This document shows positions 52,624 through 62,836 of a DNA stretch of 64,000 bases, in pieces (within the stretch, counting starts at the first letter, position 1; each line of letters starts with the position of its first letter). The stretch comes from Sellimonas caecigallum. GTDB lineage: Bacteria; Bacillota; Clostridia; Lachnospirales; Lachnospiraceae. The notes beneath the pieces were generated by a model. It searched no databases. It was not told where the DNA came from and saw only the letters and a program-made list of their open reading frames with translations. The stretch spans positions 2,694,997 through 2,758,996 of the forward strand of contig NZ_CP173660.1 in assembly GCF_045038405.1 (NCBI RefSeq), read 5' to 3'. Made by a program: the position numbers and the translations under genes.

Positions 52624-53631
52624 TTACTCTACCTCCAGCGGCTCTCTGTTCAGATCCAAAAATACCTTTGTTCCTTTCCCAACTTCCGATTCGATCCGTA
52701 TCTGATGATTCAGCTTATCCAGGATCGACCGGCAAAGGTAAAGTCCCAGTCCCGTTGACTTTTTATCTCTGCGCCCGTTGTAGCCGGTAAATCCCTTTTC
52801 CATGATCCTGGGCAGATCTTCAGGGGCGATTCCTATACCGCTGTCCTCGATCACAAGGATTCCTTTTTCTTTCATATAAATCGAGATACTCCCCTCCTTT
52901 GTATACTTGAGCGCGTTGGACAAAAGCTGCTCCAAAACAAAGAGAAGCCATTTTTCATCTGTGACCACACTTTGTTTTATTTCTTCCATCCGAATGCCGA
53001 TTTTCTGCAGGATAAAAAGTCGGGAGTACTTCTTGACTGCCTGTCTTACTATACTGCCCACATCGTACTCCTGAAGAATCATATCTTTGGAAATATCTCC
53101 GATTTTCAGGTAGGAAAGGGCCATCTCCACATATTGCTCTATCTTGAACAGTTCCATGGACAGGGCATCGTAATGTTCTTTTTCTTCTTCCGTGCGGATT
53201 GTCTGTTTTCGGGACTGAAGCAGAAGGCGCATTGCCGCGATGGGCGTCTTGATCTGATGCGCCCAAAGGCCGTAGTAGTCCATCATTTCTTTCATCGTAA
53301 TGTCATGGTCTTCCAGTAGATGAAACATATCATCCTGCATTTTTTCGATCATTTCTCGATACCACGCTTCCAGCGCACCGGGATTTGAGTAAAACATCCC
53401 TTTGTGCCATGTTTTTTGATCACACAGTCTCTCCAGTTCTTTCCAGCTGGAAATATATCGAAAAAAATCAAGAAGAAGGAGGATTGCCACAAATGTACCG
53501 GCAAAAGCCGACACATACGAAAGCGCACTCATCGGAATCCGGTATAGATAGCCTATCCCGAACAATGAGCCGCAGCAGATAATCAGAATGGAAAAGACGA
53601 GTCTCCTGTCTTGAAAATAACCTTTCAGCAT
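52624..53631 (-). CDS. BceS-type sensor histidine kinase (intramembrane-sensing)
   Basis: The 335-residue kinase has two N-terminal membrane helices (about 13-30 and 36-56) with almost no external loop, then the H-box WAHQIKTP (His125) and N, G1 and G2 boxes (LSNALKYT, DSGIGIAPED, STGLGLYL). BceS-type kinases lack their own ligand domain and are switched by a BceAB transporter. A BceAB pair is 7 kb downstream, so the link is likely but indirect. It starts 4 bases after the regulator gene. Confidence 0.92.
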   Translation of the reverse strand: MLKGYFQDRRLVFSILIICCGSLFGIGYLYRIPMSALSYVSAFAGTFVAILLLLDFFRYISSWKELERLCDQKTWHKGMFYSNPGALEAWYREMIEKMQDDMFHLLEDHDITMKEMMDYYGLWAHQIKTPIAAMRLLLQSRKQTIRTEEEKEHYDALSMELFKIEQYVEMALSYLKIGDISKDMILQEYDVGSIVRQAVKKYSRLFILQKIGIRMEEIKQSVVTDEKWLLFVLEQLLSNALKYTKEGSISIYMKEKGILVIEDSGIGIAPEDLPRIMEKGFTGYNGRRDKKSTGLGLYLCRSILDKLNHQIRIESEVGKGTKVFLDLNREPLEVE

Positions 53632-53634
53632 AGT

Positions 53635-54309
53635 TTATTCCTCCATCATATATCCGATCCCTTTTTTTGTGACAATCCCATCTTTCCATCCCGCTTTATC
53701 AAGCTTTTTCCGAAGTCTCGTCATGTTGACGGTCAGAGTATTGTCATCGATAAAACTGTCGTCTTCCCACAACCTGGAAATGATATCTTCTCTGGATACG
53801 ATCTTTCCCGCATGTTCCATCAGACACTGGAGGATCCTATATTCATTTTTTGTCAGATCGATCTTCTCTTCTTTGTAAAGCACGCTTGCATCCCCAAGAT
53901 TTAAAATGAGGCCCTTGTGTTCCATGATACTTACATTTCCCTGGAATGAATAACTTCTTCGGAGAATGGCTTGTATCTTTGCAGTAAGAACATTTAAGTC
54001 AAACGGCTTTTCGATAAAGTCATCTCCTCCCATATTCATAGCCATCACAATATTCATGTTGTCGGATGCAGAAGATAAAAAGACGATCGGGACTTTAGAA
54101 AATTCCCGTATCTTGCTGCACCAGTGAAATCCATTATAAAATGGAAGCATGATATCCAGAAGAATCAGCTCGGGAGAAAACTCCGCCGTTTCTTCCGCAA
54201 TATTTTTAAAATTTTCTGCACATCTGACAGTATATCCCCATTTTTCAAGATGTTCGGCCAGTGTTTTTGCAATGGTCTCGTCGTCTTCGATGATCAGTAT
54301 TTTGTACAT
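53635..54309 (-). CDS. BceR-type OmpR-family response regulator
   Basis: The 224-residue regulator has a receiver domain with Asp9/Asp10, phospho-acceptor Asp52 (LILLDIMLP) and Lys in EKPFD, then a winged-helix DNA-binding domain (about 125-222). ATG 54309 with a GGAAGGGCGG stretch upstream gives the usual start MYKILIIEDD. It probably binds the ATTGTAAG direct repeats before bceAB (inferred). Confidence 0.92.
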   Translation of the reverse strand: MYKILIIEDDETIAKTLAEHLEKWGYTVRCAENFKNIAEETAEFSPELILLDIMLPFYNGFHWCSKIREFSKVPIVFLSSASDNMNIVMAMNMGGDDFIEKPFDLNVLTAKIQAILRRSYSFQGNVSIMEHKGLILNLGDASVLYKEEKIDLTKNEYRILQCLMEHAGKIVSREDIISRLWEDDSFIDDNTLTVNMTRLRKKLDKAGWKDGIVTKKGIGYMMEE

Positions 54310-54344
54310 ATCCGCCCTTCCTTTCATCCTGTCCAAAGTACCAC

Positions 54345-54381
54345 AGAGACCCCTTTCGGAACTTTTCCGGAAGAGGTCTCT
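54345..54381 (-). terminator. Terminator-like hairpin after carB
   Basis: AGAGACCCCTTTCGGAA and TTCCGGAAGAGGTCTCT pair at 15 of 17 positions with a 3-base loop. It lies 20 bases after the carB stop and before the regulator start; no strong T-run follows. Confidence 0.65.
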
Positions 54382-54400
54382 GCCTTGCCGTTTTGCGGCT

Positions 54401-57400
54401 TTATTCTACTTTTGCGATGTCGATCAGTGTCAGTTCTTTGATATCTGTATTTTCCAGGCTTGTCACAAGTGCCCGCGCCGTATCCATGGCTGTAAGCACA
54501 TTGACTCCGGTCTCAATGGCACTTCTGCGGATCAGGAAGCCGTCTTTTGCATGGTCTGCTCCCTGCGGAGGTGTATCAATGACTAGATCGATCTCATGCC
54601 CCAGGATCAGGTCCATCAAGTTCGGGGATTCCTGCTCAATCTTGTTGACCGCAATGGCTTTGACACCATTTTCTTTCAGAGCAGCAGCCGTCCCTTCTGT
54701 TGCAAAAATGCGGTATCCGAGAGCTTCAAATCTTCGTCCGATTTCCACTGCCTCTTCTTTGTCTGCATCCCTTACTGTCATGATCATATTTTTATATTTC
54801 GGAAGGCGAATTCCTGCGCCGAGGAATGCTTTGTAAAGTGCTTCGTTGAATGTCTTTGCAATTCCTAAACACTCTCCCGTGGATTTCATCTCCGGCCCAA
54901 GGCTGATATCGGCATCCCGGATCTTCTCAAAGGAGAATACCGGCATCTTGATGGCAATGTAGTCTGCCTCTTTCTGAAGCCCAGGTGTATATCCAAGCTC
55001 GCGGATCTTATGTCCGATAATAACTTTTGCCGCCAGCGGTACGATCGGGATACCAGTCACTTTACTGATGTACGGCACTGTCCGGCTGGAACGTGGGTTT
55101 ACTTCGATGACATAGACATCCTCCCCGCATACGATGAACTGAATATTGATCATGCCGATGACATGGAGAGCTTTCGCCAGACGTTTTGTGTACTCTTCGA
55201 TCTTCCGTTTTGTGACCGCTGAGATACTCTGGGCAGGGTAGACGGAAATACTGTCGCCGGAATGGATGCCCGCTCGCTCGATGTGTTCCATAATACCTGG
55301 GATCAAAATATCTTCTCCGTCGCATACCGCATCTACTTCGATTTCTTTTCCAACCAGATACTTGTCTACCAGAATTGGGTGTTCCTGTGTGATACGGTTG
55401 ATAATTCCGATGAATTCATCGATATCATGGTCATTGATGGCGATTTGCATGCCCTGTCCTCCAAGGACATAGGATGGCCTTACAAGCACCGGATAACCAA
55501 GCTCTGCAGCCACCTTTTTTGCTTCTTCTGCAGTGAATACCGTTCCGCCTGACGGCCTAGGGATCCGGCATTTGGAGAGAATTTCATCAAAAAGTTCCCT
55601 GTCCTCTGCCGCATCCACATTTTCTGCAGATGTACCAAGGATCGGCACACCCATCTTCATGAGCGCTTCTGTCAGCTTGATCGCCGTCTGTCCGCCAAAC
55701 TGTACGACTGCTCCATCCGGCTTTTCGATGTCTACGATACTTTCCACATCTTCCGGTGTAAGCGGCTCAAAATAGAGCTTATCCGCAATGTCAAAGTCAG
55801 TACTTACCGTCTCCGGGTTATTGTTGATGATGATCGTCTCGTATCCTTCTTTCTCAAACGCCCACGTACAGTGAACAGAGCAAAAGTCAAATTCGATTCC
55901 TTGTCCGATTCGGATCGGCCCGGATCCAAGCACAAGGACTTTCTTTCTGTCTCTTGTCTCCTCCACTTCATTTTCGCTTCCAAATACGGAATAGTAATAA
56001 GGAGTGGACGCAGCGAATTCTGCTGCACATGTATCTACCATTTTATATGCGGCGACAATCCCATTTTCTTTTCTCATGTCATGGATCTCAGTCTCTGTTT
56101 TTCCCGTCAAAGCAGCGATCACATTATCTGGAAATTCAATCCGTTTTGCTTCTTTCAAAAGCTCCGTCGTAAGAGGACCTTCTTTCAGAGCCTTTTCCAT
56201 CTCTACCAGGATAGCCAGTTTATCAATAAACCAACGATCAATCTTTGTGATGGAATACAATACATCATAGGAAACTCCTCTTCTGAGAGCCTCCGCGATC
56301 ATCCAGATCCTTCTGTCGTCCATCTCATGCAGTCTTTCCAGAAGTTCCTCATCAGAAAGGTCAGAAAAATCGTAGGACATCAGACTATCCACATGCTGTT
56401 CCAGAGAACGGATCGCCTTCATCAAAGCTCCTTCAAAATTGTTGCAGATACTCATGACTTCCCCTGTAGCCTTCATCTGAGTAGTCAGCGTCCTCTTAGC
56501 GCTGATAAATTTATCAAACGGAAGACGCGGAATCTTTACAACACAGTAATCGAGCATAGGCTCAAAGCTTGCATATGTCTTTCCTGTAATTGCATTTTTG
56601 ATCTCATCCAGCGTATACCCAAGAGCAATCTTTGCCGCCACTTTGGCAATCGGATATCCGGTAGCCTTGGAAGCAAGCGCTGACGACCGGCTGACACGTG
56701 GATTAACTTCGATCACACAGTATTCAAACGTATCCGGATGAAGGGCATACTGTACATTACATCCTCCTGTGATATTCAATTCACTGATGATATTCAATGC
56801 GGATGTACGGAGCATCTGGTATTCTTTATCTCCCAGTGTCTGGGAAGGAGCTACGACAATACTGTCCCCTGTGTGTACTCCTACCGGGTCGATATTTTCC
56901 ATATTACATACAGTAATACAGTTTCCGTTTCCGTCTCGCATCACTTCGTACTCGATTTCTTTCCATCCTGAAATGCAGCGTTCCACAAGGACCTGACCTA
57001 CTCGAGATAAACGAAGTCCGTTTTCCAGGATCTCTACCAGTTCTTCCCTGTTATCTGCAATTCCTCCGCCGCTTCCGCCAAGGGTGTAGGCTGGGCGCAG
57101 TACAACCGGATAGCCGATCTTCTCAGCGAACGCTACACCATCAGGAACATTTTCCACGACGAGGGAAGCTGCTACCGGTTCCCCGATCTTTTCCATGGTA
57201 GCCTTGAATTCCAGACGATCTTCCGCTTTTTTGATCGTCTCCGCGGTCGTACCGATCAGCCGGACATTGTGTTCCTTCAAAAATCCTGCTTCTTCAAGCT
57301 CCATTGCAAGATTCAGCCCGGCCTGGCCGCCCAATGTAGGGAGCACGCTGTCCGGTTGTTCTTTTTTGATGAGCTCTTCCACCACTTCAACTGTAAGCGG

Positions 57401-57601
57401 CTCGATATAGACACGATCGGCGATATCTTTATCCGTCATGATGGTAGCCGGGTTCGAGTTGAGAAGTACGACTTCAATCCCCTCCTCCTTCAGCGAACGA
57501 CATGCCTGTGTCCCTGCATAGTCAAACTCTGCCGCCTGTCCTATGATGATCGGACCAGATCCGATCACAAGTACTTTTTTGATATCCTGATTTCTTGGCA
57601 T
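54401..57601 (-). CDS. carB: Carbamoyl-phosphate synthase large subunit
   Basis: The 1066-residue protein has two ATP-grasp halves (start VLVIGSGPIIIGQAAEFDY; second half VLVLGSGPIRIGQGIEFDF at about 550) and a C-terminal MGS-like regulatory domain. It makes carbamoyl phosphate for arginine and pyrimidine synthesis. The start overlaps the carA stop by one base (TAATG), so translation is coupled. Confidence 0.97.
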   Translation of the reverse strand: MPRNQDIKKVLVIGSGPIIIGQAAEFDYAGTQACRSLKEEGIEVVLLNSNPATIMTDKDIADRVYIEPLTVEVVEELIKKEQPDSVLPTLGGQAGLNLAMELEEAGFLKEHNVRLIGTTAETIKKAEDRLEFKATMEKIGEPVAASLVVENVPDGVAFAEKIGYPVVLRPAYTLGGSGGGIADNREELVEILENGLRLSRVGQVLVERCISGWKEIEYEVMRDGNGNCITVCNMENIDPVGVHTGDSIVVAPSQTLGDKEYQMLRTSALNIISELNITGGCNVQYALHPDTFEYCVIEVNPRVSRSSALASKATGYPIAKVAAKIALGYTLDEIKNAITGKTYASFEPMLDYCVVKIPRLPFDKFISAKRTLTTQMKATGEVMSICNNFEGALMKAIRSLEQHVDSLMSYDFSDLSDEELLERLHEMDDRRIWMIAEALRRGVSYDVLYSITKIDRWFIDKLAILVEMEKALKEGPLTTELLKEAKRIEFPDNVIAALTGKTETEIHDMRKENGIVAAYKMVDTCAAEFAASTPYYYSVFGSENEVEETRDRKKVLVLGSGPIRIGQGIEFDFCSVHCTWAFEKEGYETIIINNNPETVSTDFDIADKLYFEPLTPEDVESIVDIEKPDGAVVQFGGQTAIKLTEALMKMGVPILGTSAENVDAAEDRELFDEILSKCRIPRPSGGTVFTAEEAKKVAAELGYPVLVRPSYVLGGQGMQIAINDHDIDEFIGIINRITQEHPILVDKYLVGKEIEVDAVCDGEDILIPGIMEHIERAGIHSGDSISVYPAQSISAVTKRKIEEYTKRLAKALHVIGMINIQFIVCGEDVYVIEVNPRSSRTVPYISKVTGIPIVPLAAKVIIGHKIRELGYTPGLQKEADYIAIKMPVFSFEKIRDADISLGPEMKSTGECLGIAKTFNEALYKAFLGAGIRLPKYKNMIMTVRDADKEEAVEIGRRFEALGYRIFATEGTAAALKENGVKAIAVNKIEQESPNLMDLILGHEIDLVIDTPPQGADHAKDGFLIRRSAIETGVNVLTAMDTARALVTSLENTDIKELTLIDIAKVE

Positions 57602-58671
57602 TATTTCGCACCTCCCATCATTTCTATAAACCGGTCAAAAAGATAGCCCGAATCCTGTGGTCCCGGACATGCTTCCGGATGGAACTGCACGGTAAAAATA
57701 TTCTTTCCTGTATACTGAAGACCTTCGTTTGTCCCGTCATTGACATTCACAAATGCAGGTACAGCCACACTTTTGTCCAGTGTCTGATCATCTACAACAT
57801 ATCCATGGTTTTGGGAAGAAATGTAAACACGATTCGTCCTGAGATCCTTGACCGGATGATTGCCACCTCTGTGTCCGTACTTCAGTTTGTGTGTCTCCCC
57901 GCCGTTTGCCAGAGCCATGAGCTGATGGCCAAGACAGATAGCAAATATCGGGACATCACTTTCATACAGTTTCTTTACTTCAGCGATAATATCCTCACAT
58001 GTCTTCGGGTCTCCAGGTCCATTTGACAACATGATACCGTCCGGATTGGAGGCAAGAATTTCGGATGCTTTCGTGTGTGCCGGATAGACGGTAACCTCAC
58101 ATCCTCTTTGATTCAAAGACTTTGCAATATTATTTTTGGCGCCGTAATCCATAAGAGCCACTTTGTAGCCCTTTCCAGGAAGAACATACTTTTCACTGCA
58201 TGTCACTTTGGATACCACATCTCCTACTTCATACGCTTTTAGTTTCGGAAGGATCTCTTCAAGATCAAACGCTTCGTTCGTCGTGATCATCCCATTCATC
58301 GTCCCCTTTTCGCGGAGAATCTTCGTGAGAGCTCTCGTATCGACACCTGCGATTCCCGGTATATCCTGCTTCTCAAGAAAATCCTGGATAGTCCCCTCAC
58401 ACCGGAAATTGCTCGGCATACGGGAAAGTTCCCTCACAATATATCCGTCCGGCCACGCCTTTTTTGACTCCATGTCCGGAGTAATACCGTAATTGCCAAT
58501 CAACGGATAAGTCATCACAACCGCCTGCCCGGCATAAGAAGGATCGGTCAGTACTTCCAGGTAACCTGTCATTGATGTGTTAAAGACGATCTCACTGATC
58601 ATCTCTCTTTTCGATCCGATACTCGTACCTTCAAATACAGTTCCGTCTTCCAAAATCAGAAATGCTTTCAT
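57601..58671 (-). CDS. carA: Carbamoyl-phosphate synthase small subunit (glutaminase)
   Basis: The 356-residue amidotransferase has the nucleophile Cys in FAICLGHQLMA, the DH/E triad in the FHPEACPGP region, and the N-terminal carA domain. It gives ammonia from glutamine to CarB. GTGGAG lies before the ATG. No pyrimidine or arginine gene is adjacent. I saw no PyrR-type attenuator in its about 90-base leader. Confidence 0.97.
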   Translation of the reverse strand: MKAFLILEDGTVFEGTSIGSKREMISEIVFNTSMTGYLEVLTDPSYAGQAVVMTYPLIGNYGITPDMESKKAWPDGYIVRELSRMPSNFRCEGTIQDFLEKQDIPGIAGVDTRALTKILREKGTMNGMITTNEAFDLEEILPKLKAYEVGDVVSKVTCSEKYVLPGKGYKVALMDYGAKNNIAKSLNQRGCEVTVYPAHTKASEILASNPDGIMLSNGPGDPKTCEDIIAEVKKLYESDVPIFAICLGHQLMALANGGETHKLKYGHRGGNHPVKDLRTNRVYISSQNHGYVVDDQTLDKSVAVPAFVNVNDGTNEGLQYTGKNIFTVQFHPEACPGPQDSGYLFDRFIEMMGGAK

Positions 58672-58767
58672 ATCTCCACCTTATCCCTTCGTAATATTTG
58701 CACATAGAGAAAGGCGCATAGAGTGTCTTTTCCGATACTCGAGCGCCCTCGTTCTCAAATTGTAAAG

Positions 58768-58796
58768 ATTTTATCACATATAAATTTACTTTGCAA
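58768..58796 (-). promoter_or_regulatory. carAB promoter
   Basis: On the minus strand TTGCAA (58791-58796), a 17-base spacer and TAAAAT (58768-58773) precede the carA start by about 97 bases. Confidence 0.7.
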
Positions 58797-58820
58797 CGCT
58801 TTTGCCCATTTTTTGATTTT

Positions 58821-60032
58821 TTATCCATATTGCCAGTAAACTGTGACCTTGTAAAGACGAGGATCTTCCTGGTAAGAATATCTTACACTTGTGAGTCCAT
58901 AACGCTTTGCCAGGTTTCCGGCCGCTTCTTTGATGTCTTCCCCAACGATCTTTTTTCTTGCTTCCTCATAAGATTTTTTATCCGAAAATTTGAATACCGA
59001 GGTAACATTTCCCTCCGCGATGTCCTGGTTCAACTGTCTTTTGATGCGTTCCTGATCATACCTCTGATAATATTTTCCTGCTTTGACGTAATAGTTGGCA
59101 TCAAGGGATACACAGGCCGGCATCTCCACATTGTCATCCAGACTGTGGGTACGGAACAGTTCTTCATCGCTACAGCAAAGATAATCGTACTGAATTTTCT
59201 GTTCTTCGGAAATCTCTGGCATCCCCTCATCCTGCCGGAATACCGGATCTCCCCATGTGGTATCCACATAATAATACTTTCCGTCGCACTGTACGAGATT
59301 CCACGCGTGTGGCTGCCCCTCACTCTTACCCGTCACATACGTACAGAAAACACCCAGTTTTTCCAGCAGATACTGAGTCGCTCTTGCATATCCTGCACAG
59401 ACGGATCTTTTGCCTACAAGCGCACTGTAAATATTCTGGCTATCCTTGACTCCAGTCTCATAATCTACAGAACGAATCAGATATTCGTACACGTATTTGA
59501 TACGTTCGTATTCACTGTCTTGCTCCGGACGGTAATTTGCGATACAGGCTTCGGCCTCCCTTTGAATCTCTTGTTCCATAGCCTCTTTCTCCTGTCCTTT
59601 GTACGTATAAACCGGAGCGAAAAGAGAATATCCGCCCTCGCCATTCTTGTATGATGTAGTCTGAGCCTGGCCGCTGCACCAGAAGATGTCAGGGAAATCA
59701 TTCAGCACTAGTCCAAAGATCTCATTGACCTTTTTTGCATCTGTCAGCGAGACACGTATCTCCTCTTTTCCGCTCTGGATACCTTCTAATATCTCCTTAT
59801 AGCAATCCTTCTCTTTTTTATCCAATTTGGAGAAATAATATTTTACTTCAAGCTCTACACCGCGGATTTCCACTGGCACTGACACTTCTTTTTCTTCTAA
59901 TGACACAGCCATTTCCTCCGAGGCCATCTCTATCTTGCCGCATCCTTCCGCTGCAGACAGGACAACAGCAAGAAGAACGAAAGACGTCATGACGGCTGCT
60001 TTCTTTTGAACATTTTTTTCTCTTTTTCTCAT
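58821..60032 (-). CDS. Transglutaminase-like domain protein, predicted lipoprotein
   Basis: Residues 1-31 are a basic-hydrophobic signal ending LSAAEGC, a possible lipobox. The transglutaminase-like core (about 165-270) keeps the triad: Cys in RSVCAGYA, His in QPHAWN and Asp in YYVDTTWGD. Such exported proteins act as proteases, peptide cyclases or cell-wall-linked enzymes; the true reaction is not known. The C-terminal part (about 310-403) is a mixed helix/strand tail. It is a single gene between carA and the split gene at 60110. Confidence 0.85.
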   Translation of the reverse strand: MRKREKNVQKKAAVMTSFVLLAVVLSAAEGCGKIEMASEEMAVSLEEKEVSVPVEIRGVELEVKYYFSKLDKKEKDCYKEILEGIQSGKEEIRVSLTDAKKVNEIFGLVLNDFPDIFWCSGQAQTTSYKNGEGGYSLFAPVYTYKGQEKEAMEQEIQREAEACIANYRPEQDSEYERIKYVYEYLIRSVDYETGVKDSQNIYSALVGKRSVCAGYARATQYLLEKLGVFCTYVTGKSEGQPHAWNLVQCDGKYYYVDTTWGDPVFRQDEGMPEISEEQKIQYDYLCCSDEELFRTHSLDDNVEMPACVSLDANYYVKAGKYYQRYDQERIKRQLNQDIAEGNVTSVFKFSDKKSYEEARKKIVGEDIKEAAGNLAKRYGLTSVRYSYQEDPRLYKVTVYWQYG

Positions 60033-60109
60033 GCTGATCTCCGTAAATAGCTCTTCTATTTTATATTATAAAAAATTTTTCTTTTCAGAACAACGTTTTC
60101 TTTCCTTTT

Positions 60110-60736
60110 TTAGACAAGTTCCGCTATCCTTGACACGCCGACATATATTTCAGATATCTTATACCATGTCCGGTAGTCCACGTCTCCTGTTTCCGGAAGA
60201 CCAAATACTTCCTGAAATTTTTTTACGCTCGCTTCCGTAGCCGGTCCATAAACCCCATCTACTGTGACCTTCGGGATTGCAGGGTAGGCACCGGCAATCA
60301 CATTCAGCTGTTCCTGCATCTGTCTGACCTTTGACCCGGAAGATCCGATTTCCAGCGTATACCCTGGCCAGGAAGACGGTATTCCAGAGATTTCCTGTGC
60401 AGTGTTGATATACATATCACTGCCATAATAGTAGCGCAAAATCTCAATAGCAGAATATCCTTGATCTCCAAGAGATTTGGATCCCCATTGTGTCATCCAA
60501 TTCGGACAGCTAACCTGCTTTCCGTCACAGTATTGTGTCAGAATCGGCTGTCTGACATTTGGCCTGGAAAGATAAGAACCAAACAGCTCATCAACCACTT
60601 CGGAAATGGTGTCGAATACATTTCTCTGCGGAATCCACTTGTGGTCAAATGCCGTAGAAGATGTGATTGTAAAATCATATCCCTGATTTCTGTACCAATT
60701 CGTTATTGGTGATTCGGGGTTGCGGTAAAAATTCAT
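60110..60736 (-). pseudogene. 3' remnant of a SpoIID-like / peptidoglycan-binding spore gene, split by a serine-recombinase element
   Basis: The frame reads like the C-terminal part of a larger clostridial protein: SpoIID/LytB-type segment (TNWYRNQGYDFTIT..., LTQYCDGKQVSC, WGSKSLGDQGYSAIEILRYYYG) followed by a peptidoglycan-binding domain 1 (GSSGSKVRQMQEQLN..., DGVYGPATEASVKKFQ). The normal N-terminal 200 or more residues are absent. The first about 14 residues and the ATG come from the mobile element. The break lies at the recombinase C-terminus. The missing 5' half should be at the other end of the element. Confidence 0.75.
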
Positions 60737-60740
60737 CTAG
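60675..60740. other. Attachment-site junction of the integrated element
   Basis: The last 20 or so codons of the recombinase overlap the first codons of the gene remnant in another frame. Homology to the spore protein begins at about 60695 (NWYRNQGYDF). The crossover core must lie here; its exact bases need the other end. Confidence 0.6.
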
Positions 60741-62381
60741 GTTAATTTTAAACCGGATAATCACCTGATTCTCAGTAATATCAATCCGTTCGATTAATTT
60801 ATTTACTAGTACACGTTTATCGGGTGTATCCGCCTTTAAAAAGACTTCTCGCCATGTTGGAATCTTAGTACGCAGTGTTTCCCAATCGGTAATAGATGCC
60901 GAAGTGTTTTGAAGTTCTTTTTCTAATTCAGCTATCTGTGCAGTTTGTTCTTGTTCTTTTCTTTTTTGCTTTTCAATAATATGTACCAATTCTTCAAGAG
61001 ACAATGGATATTCGCCAGTGATTGCCTGAGGAATCTTATCTTCTAGTACATCAATATTACTTCTTATTTTACTAAGCTCTGCTTTTTCCTGTTGTAATAT
61101 CTTTTTTTGTTGTTCTTTTTCCTTGTTTTGATTATCCAGAATTTCTTCAAATACGTTTTTGTTTTCTTGCAGCTTACCAATGTATTCTGCAAGAGCCTCA
61201 AATACAATCGGTTCGATTTTGCTTGCATGAATCAATTTCATTTTTTCATGAGGAACTCCCTGCCAAACATTCTGACATCTATAAATTGCTTTTCTGGATG
61301 TTCTTCGTTCACCAGTTGCTTTAATTGTCCAATAATCATATTTTGTTCCATTTGTCAGCTTACACCCACAATAACCACAATGAGCCACGTCTATCAAAGC
61401 AAGCATACCGTCATTACGTGAAATCACAGTCGCATTCTCATTTTTCGCACTCTTCTTATACTTTTCTCCTCGGTCTTTTCTTTTTTTCTGTACCTTTTGC
61501 CAGAGTTCCCTGTCTATAATAGTAATTGCATCATTGGGTTTCTCCGCGAGAATCCAGTTTTTACTTTCCAGACGAATATATTTACCATCTATGTGTTCTC
61601 GCCTTTTATACGCCGTATAACCGGCATAAATAGGATTTGTTAAAATACTGGTAATTGTTCCACTTTTCCAAACATCATTTGGTGCCATTTTTCTATACTT
61701 TTCATCTGAATTTAAGATAGTTGCAATTTTGTATGACCCAAATTCTTTATAAAAAGATAAGTTGTAAATATATTTTACTATATTTGCCTGCTCAGGAACA
61801 ACTACAAGATGTTTCAATGCTCTTTGATGTTTGCTGTATTCACCAGAAAATTCCAGAGTATATCCATAAGGAGCCTTTCCCCCCATAAATTTGCCTTGCT
61901 GAACCAATTTTTGTGCAGTATCTTTTACCCTCATACCAGTATCAGAACTACTCTTTTGTGCCATACCGTAGCGCATAGTCAACATAATAATTCCGTTCAC
62001 ATCATTAATATCTTTTGGTGATAGTAGACCGTCACTTACTGTATACACATCTACTCCTGCTTGTTTCAAAGATAAGATGTAACCTGGTATCTCCAGAACT
62101 CTTCTTCCCAATCGGTCATCTTTGTAAGCAGCTAGGATATCATATTCTCCATGCTCTGCATCTTTTAAAGCCTCTTGTAAAACATCTCTGTCTGCTACAG
62201 AATTTTTATATCCACTGTTACTTCCTTCAAAATATTCCTTAGAATCCAACTGCCAATCCTGATGTTTTGCAATATACTCCGACACAATTTTTCTTTGAAC
62301 TCCTAAATCACCATCAGCTTCTAACTGCTGGTCTGAACTTACTCGAAGTAACACTCGTACTCTTTTTATTTTACTTTCCAT
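60675..62381 (-). CDS. Large serine recombinase (site-specific integrase)
   Basis: The 568-residue protein has a resolvase domain (RVLLRVSSDQQ with the catalytic Ser near residue 15, YKDDRLGRR around 85), a Recombinase domain (about 170-270), a zinc ribbon (CGYCGCKL...YRCQN, about 335-375), a long coiled-coil (about 400-490) and a basic tail. Such enzymes integrate and excise ICEs, phages and spore 'skin' elements. The C-terminal codons lie across the attachment junction, so integration changes or fixes the protein end. Confidence 0.93.
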   Translation of the reverse strand: MESKIKRVRVLLRVSSDQQLEADGDLGVQRKIVSEYIAKHQDWQLDSKEYFEGSNSGYKNSVADRDVLQEALKDAEHGEYDILAAYKDDRLGRRVLEIPGYILSLKQAGVDVYTVSDGLLSPKDINDVNGIIMLTMRYGMAQKSSSDTGMRVKDTAQKLVQQGKFMGGKAPYGYTLEFSGEYSKHQRALKHLVVVPEQANIVKYIYNLSFYKEFGSYKIATILNSDEKYRKMAPNDVWKSGTITSILTNPIYAGYTAYKRREHIDGKYIRLESKNWILAEKPNDAITIIDRELWQKVQKKRKDRGEKYKKSAKNENATVISRNDGMLALIDVAHCGYCGCKLTNGTKYDYWTIKATGERRTSRKAIYRCQNVWQGVPHEKMKLIHASKIEPIVFEALAEYIGKLQENKNVFEEILDNQNKEKEQQKKILQQEKAELSKIRSNIDVLEDKIPQAITGEYPLSLEELVHIIEKQKRKEQEQTAQIAELEKELQNTSASITDWETLRTKIPTWREVFLKADTPDKRVLVNKLIERIDITENQVIIRFKINLDEFLPQPRITNNELVQKSGI

Positions 62382-62437
62382 ATTTTAGTTCTCCTTTTGG
62401 TAAAAAGGGGTAAAGAATTAATTTTACCCCAAATCAA

Positions 62438-62734
62438 TTATACAATTTTCAGTAACTGTTCATGGAGTAGACTTGACATTAGCTGTTTTATCTCTCCATT
62501 AATACTGTCTTTGCATTTTGATTCATTCGGAAATTCTACAATGACCTTAAAACCATTATAATCTGTCTCAAATTTTTTATATTCTGTTTCTTCCATAGGA
62601 CTCTCCAAACATAATTCGTTTACCATATCTTTATTTGAAGAAGGCTCGTCACATTCCATTATCTGAGACATATTAATTATATAATCTTCTTTAGTCTGAA
62701 ATAAAGATGAGTCTTTAAGAATTTCTTTCTGCAT
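62438..62734 (-). CDS. Small protein upstream of the recombinase, TnpW-like tail (98 aa)
   Basis: The acidic N-terminus (1-55) is followed by a tail YNGFKVIVEFPNESKCKDSI...LL, similar in shape to the short TnpW-type proteins found beside large serine recombinases (from recollection). GGAGGTG lies before the ATG. Located 56 bases upstream of the recombinase gene on the same strand, it could aid or direct excision. Function is unproven. Confidence 0.6.
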   Translation of the reverse strand: MQKEILKDSSLFQTKEDYIINMSQIMECDEPSSNKDMVNELCLESPMEETEYKKFETDYNGFKVIVEFPNESKCKDSINGEIKQLMSSLLHEQLLKIV

Positions 62735-62836
62735 CGCGCACCTCCATATGAATAATGTTGATGCCTTTAGATTTTGCGAAATAACCGCGCGGAGAAAGAC
62801 AGTCTGAAATCAGTCCGCTATATCGTATATAACGAC